Made by a program: the position numbers and the translations under genes
Origin: Novosphingobium aureum
Lineage (GTDB): Bacteria; Pseudomonadota; Alphaproteobacteria; Sphingomonadales; Sphingomonadaceae
Reading direction: 5' to 3'
DNA length: 39,575 nucleotides
NCBI RefSeq assembly: GCF_015865035.1
Contig: NZ_JADZGI010000008.1
Span: 1 to 39,575, forward strand
Notes under the pieces: generated by a model
Databases searched by the model: none
Told to the model about the DNA's origin: nothing
The model's input: the letters and a program-made list of their open reading frames with translations, nothing else
Shown here: positions 21,699 to 29,043 of the stretch, piece by piece
Layout of the letters: each line of letters starts with the position of its first letter
How positions within the stretch are numbered: the stretch's first letter is position 1

Positions 21699-23279
21699 AT
21701 GCAGATCAGGAAAATCGAACCAGGCCTTGGCGTCACCGGACAGGTCGCCGCCCAGGACCTCGATGCGATCATCGCCGCGGGATACCGCTCGATCGTCTGC
21801 AACCGGCCCGATGGCGAGGAGCCCGGCCAGCCCGATTTCGCGCAGCTGGCCGAAGCGGCCAAGGCGCGCGGGATCGAGACCGCCTACCTTCCGGTCGGCG
21901 CAGGCCTGACCGCCGAGGACCAGGCCCCCGCCTTCGCCAGAACGCGGGCCGAGATGCCCGCGCCGATGCTCGCCTTCTGCCGCACCGGCAACCGCTCGGA
22001 GAAGGTCGCCGCCGCCGCACGCTCTGCCCCTGCCCCGCTTCGCGCGGGCAGCGACGCGCATCACCGCGTGCTGGTCGTTGGCGGCGGCTCGGCGGGGATC
22101 GCCACCGCGGCCTCGCTGCTCAAGCGCGACTGCGGCCTCGACCTCGCCGTGATCGAGCCGAGCGATGACCACTACTACCAGCCCGGCTTCACCATGGTCG
22201 GAGGCGGCGTGTTCAAGCCAGCCGACACCGTGCGCAAGACCGCCAAGGTCATGCCGCGCGGCGCGACGTGGATCCGCGCGAGCGTGGCGCGCTTCGAGCC
22301 CGACGACAACGCGGTAGTCCTCTGCGACGGCAAACGCGTAACCTATGACGTGCTCGTCGTCGCGCTCGGCAACCGGCTCGCCTGGGAACAGGTCGAGGGG
22401 CTCGAGGCCGCGCTCGGCCGCAATGGCGTCACCTCCAATTACCGCTACGATCTTGCGCCCTATACCTGGCAGCTCGTGCAGGAATTGAAGGCGCGCGGCG
22501 GTGCACAGCGCGCGCTGTTCACTCAGCCGCCGATGCCGATCAAGTGCGCCGGTGCCCCCCAAAAGGCGATGTATCTCTCGTGCAGCGAATGGGAGAAGGC
22601 TGGCGTCCTCGACGGGTTCGAAGTCGAGTTCCACAATGCAGGCGGCGTGCTCTTCGGCGTTCCCGAATATGTCCCCGCACTCATGGAGACGGTCGAGCGC
22701 TACGGCATCGACCTGAAATTCGGCTCGACCCTCGTCGCGGTCGACGGGCCCTCGCGGCAGGCGACCTTCAGGACCGAGGCGGGCGAAGTGACGCGCGGTT
22801 TCGACATGCTCCACGCCGTGCCGCCGCAAGTCGGCAACCCGGTGGTCGCCGGATCGGCGCTCGCCGATGCGGGCGGCTACGTCGAGGTCGACCAGAACAC
22901 GCTTCGCCACGTGCGCTATGCCAATGCCTTCGGACTTGGCGACGGGTGCAGCACCGGCAATGCCAAGACCGCCGCCGCGGCGCGCAAGCAGGCGCCCGTC
23001 GCCGCGGTCAACGTGCTCGCCGCACTCGCGGGCAAGGAGCCTTGCGCATCCTACGACGGCTACGGCTCGTGCCCGCTGACCGTCGATCGTGGCCACATCG
23101 TCCTCGCCGAGTTCACTTATGGCGGGAAGGTCGCACCGAGCCTGCCGAAGTGGCTGATCGAGGGCACCCGCCCCTCGCGCCTCGCCTGGCATCTCAAGGC
23201 CGATGCCCTGCCTCCGATCTACTGGCACGGCATGCTCAAGGGGCGCGAATGGCTCGTGCCGCCAGCACCTCTGCTCTGA
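21699..23279 (+). CDS. DUF442 sulfur transferase/phosphatase-like domain fused to sulfide:quinone reductase
   Basis: The 526-residue protein has two parts. Residues 1-105 are a DUF442 domain with the CRTGNRS loop (Cys 94, Arg 99). From residue 122 an FAD/NAD(P) fold begins, VLVVGGGSAGIATAASLL. The two SQR redox cysteines are identifiable: IKCAGAPQKAMYLSC (Cys 283) and FGLGDGCSTGNAKTAAA (Cys 417), the pattern of SQOR-type enzymes. It should oxidise sulfide to bound persulfide and pass electrons to quinone at the inner membrane. The DUF442 domain may move the sulfane sulfur to an acceptor. ATG 21699 has GGAGA upstream. Confidence 0.92.
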   Translation: MQIRKIEPGLGVTGQVAAQDLDAIIAAGYRSIVCNRPDGEEPGQPDFAQLAEAAKARGIETAYLPVGAGLTAEDQAPAFARTRAEMPAPMLAFCRTGNRSEKVAAAARSAPAPLRAGSDAHHRVLVVGGGSAGIATAASLLKRDCGLDLAVIEPSDDHYYQPGFTMVGGGVFKPADTVRKTAKVMPRGATWIRASVARFEPDDNAVVLCDGKRVTYDVLVVALGNRLAWEQVEGLEAALGRNGVTSNYRYDLAPYTWQLVQELKARGGAQRALFTQPPMPIKCAGAPQKAMYLSCSEWEKAGVLDGFEVEFHNAGGVLFGVPEYVPALMETVERYGIDLKFGSTLVAVDGPSRQATFRTEAGEVTRGFDMLHAVPPQVGNPVVAGSALADAGGYVEVDQNTLRHVRYANAFGLGDGCSTGNAKTAAAARKQAPVAAVNVLAALAGKEPCASYDGYGSCPLTVDRGHIVLAEFTYGGKVAPSLPKWLIEGTRPSRLAWHLKADALPPIYWHGMLKGREWLVPPAPLL

Positions 23280-23310
23280 TCCGCCCCGTCCTTCGAAAGA
23301 GCCCCCCGCG

Positions 23311-24102
23311 ATGATCGACGCTGTCCACTTCGACCTGCTGCACATGGCCCTCGGCGCCTTTTCCGGGGTGCTGATCGGCTTTACCCTCGGCCTTGTCGGC
23401 GGCGGCGGCTCGATCCTCGCGGTGCCGCTGATGGTCTATCTCGTCGGCGTGCCCAGCCCGCATGTCGCGATCGGCACGAGCGCCTTCGCGGTCGCCGTCA
23501 ATGCCGCCACCGGCCTCGTCCAGCATGCCCGTGCGGGCACGGTGAAGTGGCGTTGCGGCGGGCTCTACGCCTCGGCGGGCATTCTCGGCGCTTTCCTCGG
23601 CTCGACGCTGGGCAAGGCGGTCGACGGGCAGAAGCTGCTCTTCGCCTTCGCGCTGGTGATGATCGTGGTCGGCGTGCTGATGCTGCGCGGACGCGGCAAT
23701 CCGGGCATCGAGGGCGCGCAGTGCAATCGCACCAATGCGCCCAAGGTGCTGGGCTATGGTCTTGGCACCGGCACTTTCTCGGGCTTCTTCGGGATCGGGG
23801 GCGGTTTCCTGATCGTGCCCGGCCTCATCGCCTCGACCTCGATGCCGATGCTCAACGCGGTAGGCACCAGCCTCGTCGCGGTGACCGCCTTCGGCCTCAC
23901 CACTGCGGCCAACTACGCCTTTTCCGGCCTCGTCGACTGGGTGCTCGCGCTGACACTGATCGCAGGCGGCCTACTCGGCGGCTTTGCCGGCACTTACGCC
24001 GCGCGCCGCCTCTCTGGCGCGGGAACGCTGACCACGGTCTTTGCCGTGCTGATCTTCGTGGTCGCCGCCTACATGTTGCTCAAGAGCGGCGGAGTTCTCT
24101 GA
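23311..24102 (+). CDS. TauE/SafE-family sulfite/anion exporter
   Basis: The 263-residue membrane protein has about eight spans and two repeats with the family loops FTLGLVGGGGSILAVPLMVY and FGIGGGFLIVPGLIAS. TauE/SafE proteins export sulfite, sulfoacetate or similar anions. As the last gene of the sulfide operon it probably removes sulfite made by persulfide dioxygenase. ATG 23311 lies 31 bases after the fusion-gene stop. No obvious intrinsic terminator follows; the cyd operon begins 150 bases later. Confidence 0.9.
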   Translation: MIDAVHFDLLHMALGAFSGVLIGFTLGLVGGGGSILAVPLMVYLVGVPSPHVAIGTSAFAVAVNAATGLVQHARAGTVKWRCGGLYASAGILGAFLGSTLGKAVDGQKLLFAFALVMIVVGVLMLRGRGNPGIEGAQCNRTNAPKVLGYGLGTGTFSGFFGIGGGFLIVPGLIASTSMPMLNAVGTSLVAVTAFGLTTAANYAFSGLVDWVLALTLIAGGLLGGFAGTYAARRLSGAGTLTTVFAVLIFVVAAYMLLKSGGVL

Positions 24103-24153
24103 CACCGCCCGGACTTTCGTCACGAACCGGCCCGATTTTGCTTTCTGCGCGAC

Positions 24154-24170
24154 TTGGACGATAAGTCCAA
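24154..24170. promoter_or_regulatory. Dyad TTGGAC-N5-GTCCAA upstream of cydA
   Basis: A perfect six-base inverted repeat lies 82 bases upstream of cydA in the only non-coding stretch before the cyd operon. It is not an FNR box (TTGAT-N4-ATCAA) and differs from the AT-rich sulfide operator, so it may bind another regulator or form a small RNA hairpin. The rest of the gap shows only the AGAGGA ribosome site. Confidence 0.35.
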
Positions 24171-24251
24171 TCGTTCTTCGCGCCACCAAGACGCACACCG
24201 CCCTTCACGCCGGGCCATGCCCGACACCGCTCGTGCAAGAGGAACTGTCCA

Positions 24252-25673
24252 ATGTGGGACCAGGCAGACGCACTGCTGCTGGCGCGCTTGCAATTCGCCT
24301 TTACCGTAAGCTTTCACTTCATCTTCCCGGCCTTCTCGATCGGGCTCGCGAGCTTTCTCGCGGTGCTCGAGGGGCTCTGGCTGAAGACAGGCAAGGCGCT
24401 CTACCTCGACCTGTTCCGCTACTGGCTCAAGATCTTCGCGGTCGCCTTCGGCATGGGCGTGGTCTCGGGCATCGTCATGTCCTACCAGTTCGGCACCAAC
24501 TGGTCGGTATTCTCGGACAGGACCGGGCCGGTGATCGGGCCGCTGATGGCCTATGAGGTGCTGACCGCCTTCTTCCTCGAGGCCGGGTTCCTCGGGGTCA
24601 TGCTGTTCGGCATGGAGCGGGTCGGGCGCAAGCTGCACTTCTTCGCCACCTGCATGGTCGCGGGCGGGACCTTCGTCTCGGCCTTCTGGATCCTCTCGGT
24701 CAATTCCTGGATGCAGACCCCGGTCGGCTACGAGATCGGTGCCAATGGCCAGTTCCTGCCCGGCCCGAGTTGGGCGGCGATCATCTTCAACCCCTCGTTC
24801 CCCTACCGCCTCGTCCACACCGTGACTGCAGCCTATCTCACCACGGCCTTCGCGGTGGGCGCGGTCGGGGCCTGGCACCTGCTGCGCAATCGCGCCAATG
24901 CCCACGCGCGCAAGATGTTCTCGATGGCGATGTGGATGGCTGCGCTCGTAGCGCCGGTGCAGATCTTCCTCGGCGACGAGCACGGGCTCAACACGCTCGA
25001 GCACCAGCCGGTCAAGGTCATGGCCATGGAAGGCCACTACGAGAGCCACCCCGATGGCGCGCCGCTGGTCCTCTTCGGTATCCCGAATGCGAAGGAAAAG
25101 CGCATCGATTACGCGATCGAGATACCCAAGCTCTCCTCGCTGATCCTCAAGCACGACCCTGACGCGCCGCTCGGCGGGCTCGATTCGGTCCCCGACGCGG
25201 ACGAGCCGCCGGTCGCCCCGGTGTTCTGGGCCTTTCGCGTGATGGTCGGCCTCGGCTTCGCGATGCTCGGCATCGGGCTGTGGAGCCTGCTCGCACGATT
25301 TCGCGGCCGGCTCTACGACTGGTCATGGCTGCATCGCGGCGCGCTGGTGATGGGGCCCTCGGGCTTCATCGCGGTGATCGCGGGCTGGATGACCACCGAG
25401 GTCGGGCGCCAGCCTTATACCGTCTACGGACTGCTGCGGACCGCGCAGTCGGCCTCGCCGCTCGAAGCCCCCGCGGTCGGTGCCTCGCTGCTCGGTTTCA
25501 TCGTGGTCTACTTCGTCTGCTTCTCGATCGGCACCTGGTACGTGCTCAAACTGATGAGCAAGGCGCCTCATGCGCACGAGGAAGGCCCCGAGCAGGGTGC
25601 CGACACCCCGATCCGCACCGCCGGCATCACCCCTGGGCCGCACCAGCAATCCGCGCCCGGCGCGGCCGAATAA
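24252..25673 (+). CDS. cydA: Cytochrome bd-type ubiquinol oxidase subunit I (CIO-like, short Q-loop)
   Basis: The 473-residue membrane protein binds hemes b558, b595 and d. Expected ligands are visible: His 22 in SFHFIFPAF, His 189 in YRLVHTV, Glu residues near 102 and 110 (AYEVLTAFFLEAGF), the b558 Met in WAFRVMVGLG, and EVGRQPYTVYG. It lacks the long Q-loop insertion of E. coli CydA, placing it with cyanide-insensitive oxidases. It has an unusual hydrophilic His/Pro-rich C-terminal tail (APHAHEEGPEQG). It reduces oxygen with quinol and is sulfide-tolerant as a class. AGAGGA lies upstream of ATG 24252. Confidence 0.96.
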   Translation: MWDQADALLLARLQFAFTVSFHFIFPAFSIGLASFLAVLEGLWLKTGKALYLDLFRYWLKIFAVAFGMGVVSGIVMSYQFGTNWSVFSDRTGPVIGPLMAYEVLTAFFLEAGFLGVMLFGMERVGRKLHFFATCMVAGGTFVSAFWILSVNSWMQTPVGYEIGANGQFLPGPSWAAIIFNPSFPYRLVHTVTAAYLTTAFAVGAVGAWHLLRNRANAHARKMFSMAMWMAALVAPVQIFLGDEHGLNTLEHQPVKVMAMEGHYESHPDGAPLVLFGIPNAKEKRIDYAIEIPKLSSLILKHDPDAPLGGLDSVPDADEPPVAPVFWAFRVMVGLGFAMLGIGLWSLLARFRGRLYDWSWLHRGALVMGPSGFIAVIAGWMTTEVGRQPYTVYGLLRTAQSASPLEAPAVGASLLGFIVVYFVCFSIGTWYVLKLMSKAPHAHEEGPEQGADTPIRTAGITPGPHQQSAPGAAE

Positions 25674-25685
25674 GGGAGCACGGCC

Positions 25686-26687
25686 ATGACCATCGACCTC
25701 ACCGTCATCTGGGCCTTCATCATCGCCTTCGGCGTCTTCGCCTACGTGGTGATGGATGGCTTCGACCTCGGCATCGGCATCCTGTTCCCCAGCTTCAGGG
25801 TGGGCGAAGGGCGCAACCGCGCGATGAATTCGATCGCACCGGTCTGGGACGGCAACGAGACCTGGCTGGTGCTGGGCGGCGGGGGGCTCTTCGCGGCCTT
25901 CCCGCTGGCTTACGCAATCATCCTGCCCGCGACATATCCGCTGATGATCGCGATGCTGCTCGGCCTCGTGTTTCGCGGCGTCGCCTTCGAGTTCCGCTGG
26001 CGCGACGCGGGCCACCGCCCCTTCTGGGACATGGCCTTCTTCGGCGGATCGCTCGTCGCAGCGCTTTCGCAAGGGATGATCCTTGGCGCGATCCTTCAGG
26101 GCATCACTGTCGAGAACCGCGCCTATGCCGGTTCCTGGTGGGACTGGCTGACGCCCTACACCCTGCTGACCGGCCTCGGCGTCGTCGCGGGCTACTGCCT
26201 GCTCGGCGCGACATGGCTGATCTGGAAGCTCGACGGCCAGCCGCAGGACCATGCCTACAAGGTCGCAAGGCGTGCCGCCGTCGCGACGCTGCTGCTGCTC
26301 ATCGCGGTGAGCCTCTATACCCCGATGCTCGACGAGGACTACTGGCACCGCTGGTTCGAGGCACCCGGCATCTATTTCGCCAGCCAGGTCCCGCTGCTCA
26401 CCGCGATCCTCGCCGCCGCGCTGTTCTGGGCGCTCGCCAAGCGGCGCCAGGCAGCCCCGTTCTGGCTCTCGCTCGGCATCTTCCTGCTCGGCATGGCGGG
26501 GCTGGGCGTGAGCATGTTCCCCTTCGTGGTGCCCGATCAGGTGACGATCTGGGACGCCGCCGCACCGCACCGCAGCCAGGTCTTCATGCTCGTCGGGGTC
26601 GGCCTGACCCTGCCGCTGATCCTTGGCTATACCGGCTGGGCCTACTGGGTGTTTCGCGGCAAGGTCGGCCACGAGGGCTACCACTGA
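25686..26687 (+). CDS. cydB: Cytochrome bd-type ubiquinol oxidase subunit II
   Basis: The 333-residue membrane protein begins MTIDLTVIWAFIIAFGVFAY and carries VMDGFDLGIGILFP and PVWDGNETWLVLGGGGLFAA, both diagnostic for CydB. About eight spans are predicted. It pairs with CydA to form the oxidase in the inner membrane. The start is 12 bases after the cydA stop, so the two are co-translated from one mRNA. Length is normal for the CIO branch. Confidence 0.95.
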   Translation: MTIDLTVIWAFIIAFGVFAYVVMDGFDLGIGILFPSFRVGEGRNRAMNSIAPVWDGNETWLVLGGGGLFAAFPLAYAIILPATYPLMIAMLLGLVFRGVAFEFRWRDAGHRPFWDMAFFGGSLVAALSQGMILGAILQGITVENRAYAGSWWDWLTPYTLLTGLGVVAGYCLLGATWLIWKLDGQPQDHAYKVARRAAVATLLLLIAVSLYTPMLDEDYWHRWFEAPGIYFASQVPLLTAILAAALFWALAKRRQAAPFWLSLGIFLLGMAGLGVSMFPFVVPDQVTIWDAAAPHRSQVFMLVGVGLTLPLILGYTGWAYWVFRGKVGHEGYH

Positions 26688-26718
26688 TCCAAGGCCACTG
26701 CTTGAAGAGGAGCCTGCG

Positions 26719-26850
26719 ATGAAGGGAAAACCGCTCGATGCCGACCGGCAGCCCTTGTGGAAGCGGCTGGGCTGGCTCGCCGCGATCTGGGCGGGCAGCG
26801 TGCTCGCGCTCGGCGCCTTCGCCCAGCTCCTGCGGCTCTGGCTCACCTAG
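26719..26850 (+). CDS. DUF2474 small subunit associated with cytochrome bd (43 aa)
   Basis: ATG 26719 is preceded by GAGGAG about eight bases upstream. The peptide has a polar N-terminus with PLWKRLGWLAAIWAGS and one membrane span ending LLRLWLT. Short one-span peptides in this position, annotated DUF2474 or CydX-like, stabilise the oxidase in other bacteria. It lies 31 bases after cydB and closes the operon. A weak TAGAC-N5-GTCTA hairpin overlaps its stop. Confidence 0.85.
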   Translation: MKGKPLDADRQPLWKRLGWLAAIWAGSVLALGAFAQLLRLWLT

Positions 26851-26883
26851 ACCCCACGTCTACCTGCGAGGACTGCGGCAGAC

Positions 26884-26919
26884 AAAAAAACAGGCGGCCC
26901 GTCACGAGGTAGGGCCGCC
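26884..26919 (-). terminator. Intrinsic terminator on the minus strand between cyd and pilZ
   Basis: GGGCGGCC-type arms: GGCGGCCC (26893-26900) and GGGCCGCC (26912-26919) pair perfectly with an 11-base loop. On the minus strand the stem is followed by TG and seven T (26890-26884). It faces away from the cyd operon. Confidence 0.8.
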
Positions 26920-26979
26920 CGAAGGTGGGGAGAAGCGGTACGGAGGCGCACCGGAGATCGGTGCGGTCCGTGACCGGCA
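26884..26979 (-). ncRNA. Candidate FNR-linked small RNA (minus strand)
   Basis: A minus-strand intrinsic terminator at 26884-26919 has no protein gene upstream of it on that strand, since hemN ends far away and behind an opposing gene. Reading towards it, the RNA would hold a CGGTC-GACCG hairpin, a hairpin CGCACCG-ATCTC-CGGTGCG (26965-26947), a C/U-rich single-stranded stretch with CTTCTCCCC that could pair with ribosome sites, then the terminator stem. An FNR-like box centred at 27020.5 would sit about -41.5 from a start near 26979. No good -10 hexamer is seen, so the 5' end is a guess. No known RNA family is recognised. Confidence 0.35.
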
Positions 26980-27013
26980 AGGCAGTCTTTCGCACATGCA
27001 CAAGGGCGCGACT

Positions 27014-27027
27014 TTGATCGCGGTCAA
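27014..27027. promoter_or_regulatory. FNR-like box TTGAT-CGCG-GTCAA
   Basis: Nine of the ten half-site bases match TTGAT-N4-ATCAA. It lies 97 bases upstream of the PilZ gene on the plus strand and 35 bases upstream of the proposed small RNA start on the minus strand. Either or neither could be its target. Confidence 0.45.
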
Positions 27028-27123
27028 GCAGGCCTTGCCGATTACGCAACCCGAGATGAATTAACGGCAATTCATCGCGCCACGCGGTTAAACACGCAAA
27101 GCATCCGCCGTTCTGGGCTGTGC

Positions 27124-27429
27124 ATGGACGGCCCACGCTTCACCCCTACCCCGATCCCGCGCGAGCGGCGGCGGCGGCGCTGCACGCGCTTCACCCTCGC
27201 CGATGCCGCGGGCGATCCGCTGGACGTCATGGTGCGCGACATCTCCTCGCGCGGGCTCAGCGCCGCCGCGCTCGGCGAGGCGCCCGCGCCCGACGAAATC
27301 GTGCGCGCACGGCTCGGCGATGGCACCGAAGTCTGGGGCTTGGTGCGCTGGCGCGAGGGCAAGCTGTTCGGAGTGGAATTCGACGTCGGAGCGCGAACGG
27401 GTCCTGCTAGCGCTAGACCGCCGAGCTGA
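27124..27429 (+). CDS. PilZ-domain protein (probable c-di-GMP binder)
   Basis: The 101-residue protein shows the PilZ pattern: an arginine cluster PRERRRRRCTRFTL giving the RxxxR element, VRDISSRGLSA giving D-x-S-x-x-G, and WGLVRWREGKLFGVEF as the last strands. Stand-alone PilZ proteins bind cyclic di-GMP and affect motility or surface polymers. ATG 27124 is used; there is no strong ribosome site. Its 3' end overlaps the convergent hemN 3' end by 17 bases. Confidence 0.85.
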   Translation: MDGPRFTPTPIPRERRRRRCTRFTLADAAGDPLDVMVRDISSRGLSAAALGEAPAPDEIVRARLGDGTEVWGLVRWREGKLFGVEFDVGARTGPASARPPS

Positions 27430-28726
27430 AACGGCGCAGCGAATCCTTGCGATAAGGGTCGAAGCGCGCGGCGATCGAGCGGGCATAGGGCAATCCGCCC
27501 GGGCGGATGACGAGATCGTCACCATCGGTCTCGCACAGGCCCGCAGCCATGTAGGGCGTGAGCAGCGGGTACGCCTCCATCTGGAGCTCGGGCGCGACGC
27601 GTGCGCGTCCACGGCACAGCAGCGCCTCGATCACCGTGCCACGACGGCGGTCGTCGGCACTGCGGCGCACGCCCCGGTTGGCGGGAAGCCGGTCCTGTGA
27701 GAGCAGCATGCGATAGCGGCCCGCGTTCTTCTCGTTCTGCGCGAGCAGCCCGGGAAAGCCGCTGATCGCCGAAGCCCCGAGACCGATCAGCACTTCGGCC
27801 CGGTCCTCGGTGAAGCCCTGGAAATTGCGGCGCAGGGTCCCCGCGACGGCAGCCTGCGCGATGGCATCGCCGGGCAGCGCGAAGTGGTCGAAGCCGACCG
27901 GCACGTAGCCCGCAGATACGAGATAGTCGTAGCCGAAGGCCGCCATCTCGAAGCGCGCCTGCGCATCGGGCAGCGCGCTGTCGTCGATCTTGCGCTGACG
28001 CGGGATCAGGTGGGGAACATGGGCATAGCCGAACAGCGCGATGCGATCGGCCCGCAGCGCCACCGTCTGCTCGAGCGAATCCTCGAGCTGCGCCATGGTC
28101 TGCCCGGGCAGCCCGTACATGAGGTCGAAGTTGAGCGAGGTGACACCCGCGGCACGCAGCATCGCGGTCGAATTTTCGATCATACGGGCGGGCTGGACGC
28201 GCCCGATCGCTTCCTGCAGGGCGGGCGCGAAAGTCTGTACGCCAAGGCTTGCCCGCTCGATCGCGACCGCGCCGATCACCTCGGCCCAGTCGGCGCCCAG
28301 CGTACGCGGGTCGAGCTCGATCGAGAGCACCGGCGAGCGCGGCGCGAACTGCAACGTCAGCGCATCGACGATGCGCACGAAGTCGATCGGCGAAATGCCG
28401 TTGGGACTGCCCCCGCCGAACGATATGCGCGTGACCTGCACGCCTTGCGGCAGCCGCTCGGCGACGAGGGCGATCTCCTTGTGCAGCGCCTCTAGGTAGC
28501 TCGCCACGCGCTGGGTGCGATTGGCAACCGAGGTGTTGCAGCCGCAATACCAGCAGATCTTCTCGCAGAACGGGATGTGCACGTAGAGCGAGACCTCGCC
28601 CTCGCACTGTTCCAGCGCAGTGACGAAATCGGCAGGCCCGACGCCCTCGCCGAATTCGGCGGCAGTCGGGAAGCTGGTGTAGCGCGGCACCGGGACCGCG
28701 AGCAGTTCGGGGTGATATGTCCACAT
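27413..28726 (-). CDS. hemN: Oxygen-independent coproporphyrinogen III oxidase (radical SAM)
   Basis: The 437-residue enzyme makes protoporphyrinogen IX during low-oxygen heme synthesis. The radical SAM cluster motif is HIPFCEKICWYCGCN (Cys 54, 58, 61). ELLAVPVPRYTSFPTAAEF near the start is typical of HemN, and FGGGSPNGI is the SAM-binding loop. There is no Shine-Dalgarno before ATG 28726, while a GACAAT -10-like hexamer ends about ten bases upstream and an FNR-like box lies at 28760-28773. The mRNA may therefore be leaderless. It follows the cbb3 assembly genes, matching the heme need of the oxidase. Confidence 0.96.
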   Translation of the reverse strand: MWTYHPELLAVPVPRYTSFPTAAEFGEGVGPADFVTALEQCEGEVSLYVHIPFCEKICWYCGCNTSVANRTQRVASYLEALHKEIALVAERLPQGVQVTRISFGGGSPNGISPIDFVRIVDALTLQFAPRSPVLSIELDPRTLGADWAEVIGAVAIERASLGVQTFAPALQEAIGRVQPARMIENSTAMLRAAGVTSLNFDLMYGLPGQTMAQLEDSLEQTVALRADRIALFGYAHVPHLIPRQRKIDDSALPDAQARFEMAAFGYDYLVSAGYVPVGFDHFALPGDAIAQAAVAGTLRRNFQGFTEDRAEVLIGLGASAISGFPGLLAQNEKNAGRYRMLLSQDRLPANRGVRRSADDRRRGTVIEALLCRGRARVAPELQMEAYPLLTPYMAAGLCETDGDDLVIRPGGLPYARSIAARFDPYRKDSLRRFSSAV

Positions 28727-28759
28727 GCGAGGGACATTGTCGCGCGAGACCGCCCGCGT

Positions 28760-28773
28760 CTTTGCGTTCGATC
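28760..28773 (-). promoter_or_regulatory. FNR-like box TTGCG-TTCG-ATCAA upstream of hemN
   Basis: The right half-site ATCAA is exact and the left is TTGCG, so eight of ten positions agree with TTGAT-N4-ATCAA. Its centre is 40 bases from the hemN start codon, close to the -41.5 spacing typical of FNR activation if transcription begins at or next to the ATG. Confidence 0.55.
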
Positions 28774-28803
28774 AAGCGTGCCCGGCATTGTTGGCGGGAC
28801 TGG

Positions 28804-29043
28804 TCAGTCAGCGGGCGGAACCGCTCCAGCGATGCGCTTGCGCGAGGAGGAGCCCTTGCAGCCCTTGGCGCAGCACGGTCCCTGCGCCGGTCCCGGCGGC
28901 ACCTCGCCCGAACCGGTCGGGATCACCAGTTGTCCGCCACCGCACAGCGGCGCGGCAATGCCGCGCGCCTCGGCCTCGAGCGGACCGATCATCGCCGGAA
29001 GCAGCGCCAGAGTGCCGAGCAGCGCGAGTTCGCGGCGCATCAT
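28804..29043 (-). CDS. Small exported Cys-containing protein at the end of the cco operon (79 aa)
   Basis: The product starts MMRRELALLGTLALLPAMIG, a signal-like N-terminus, and continues with a Gly/Pro-rich middle (PLCGGGQLVIPTGSGEVPPG) and a Cys-Lys-Arg tail, CCAKGCKGSSSRKR. Its first ATG overlaps the ccoS TGA as ATGATG, so it is coupled to the cbb3 assembly genes. The four cysteines (one early, CC plus C late) could bind a metal or form disulfides in the periplasm. No named family is recognised. A role in cbb3 maturation or copper handling is speculation from position only. Confidence 0.65.
   Translation of the reverse strand: MMRRELALLGTLALLPAMIGPLEAEARGIAAPLCGGGQLVIPTGSGEVPPGPAQGPCCAKGCKGSSSRKRIAGAVPPAD

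Noticed and set aside
24154..24170. FNR box upstream of cydA
   Set aside because: The palindrome is TTGGAC-N5-GTCCAA; spacing and half-sites do not match TTGAT-N4-ATCAA, so it is listed only as an unassigned dyad.
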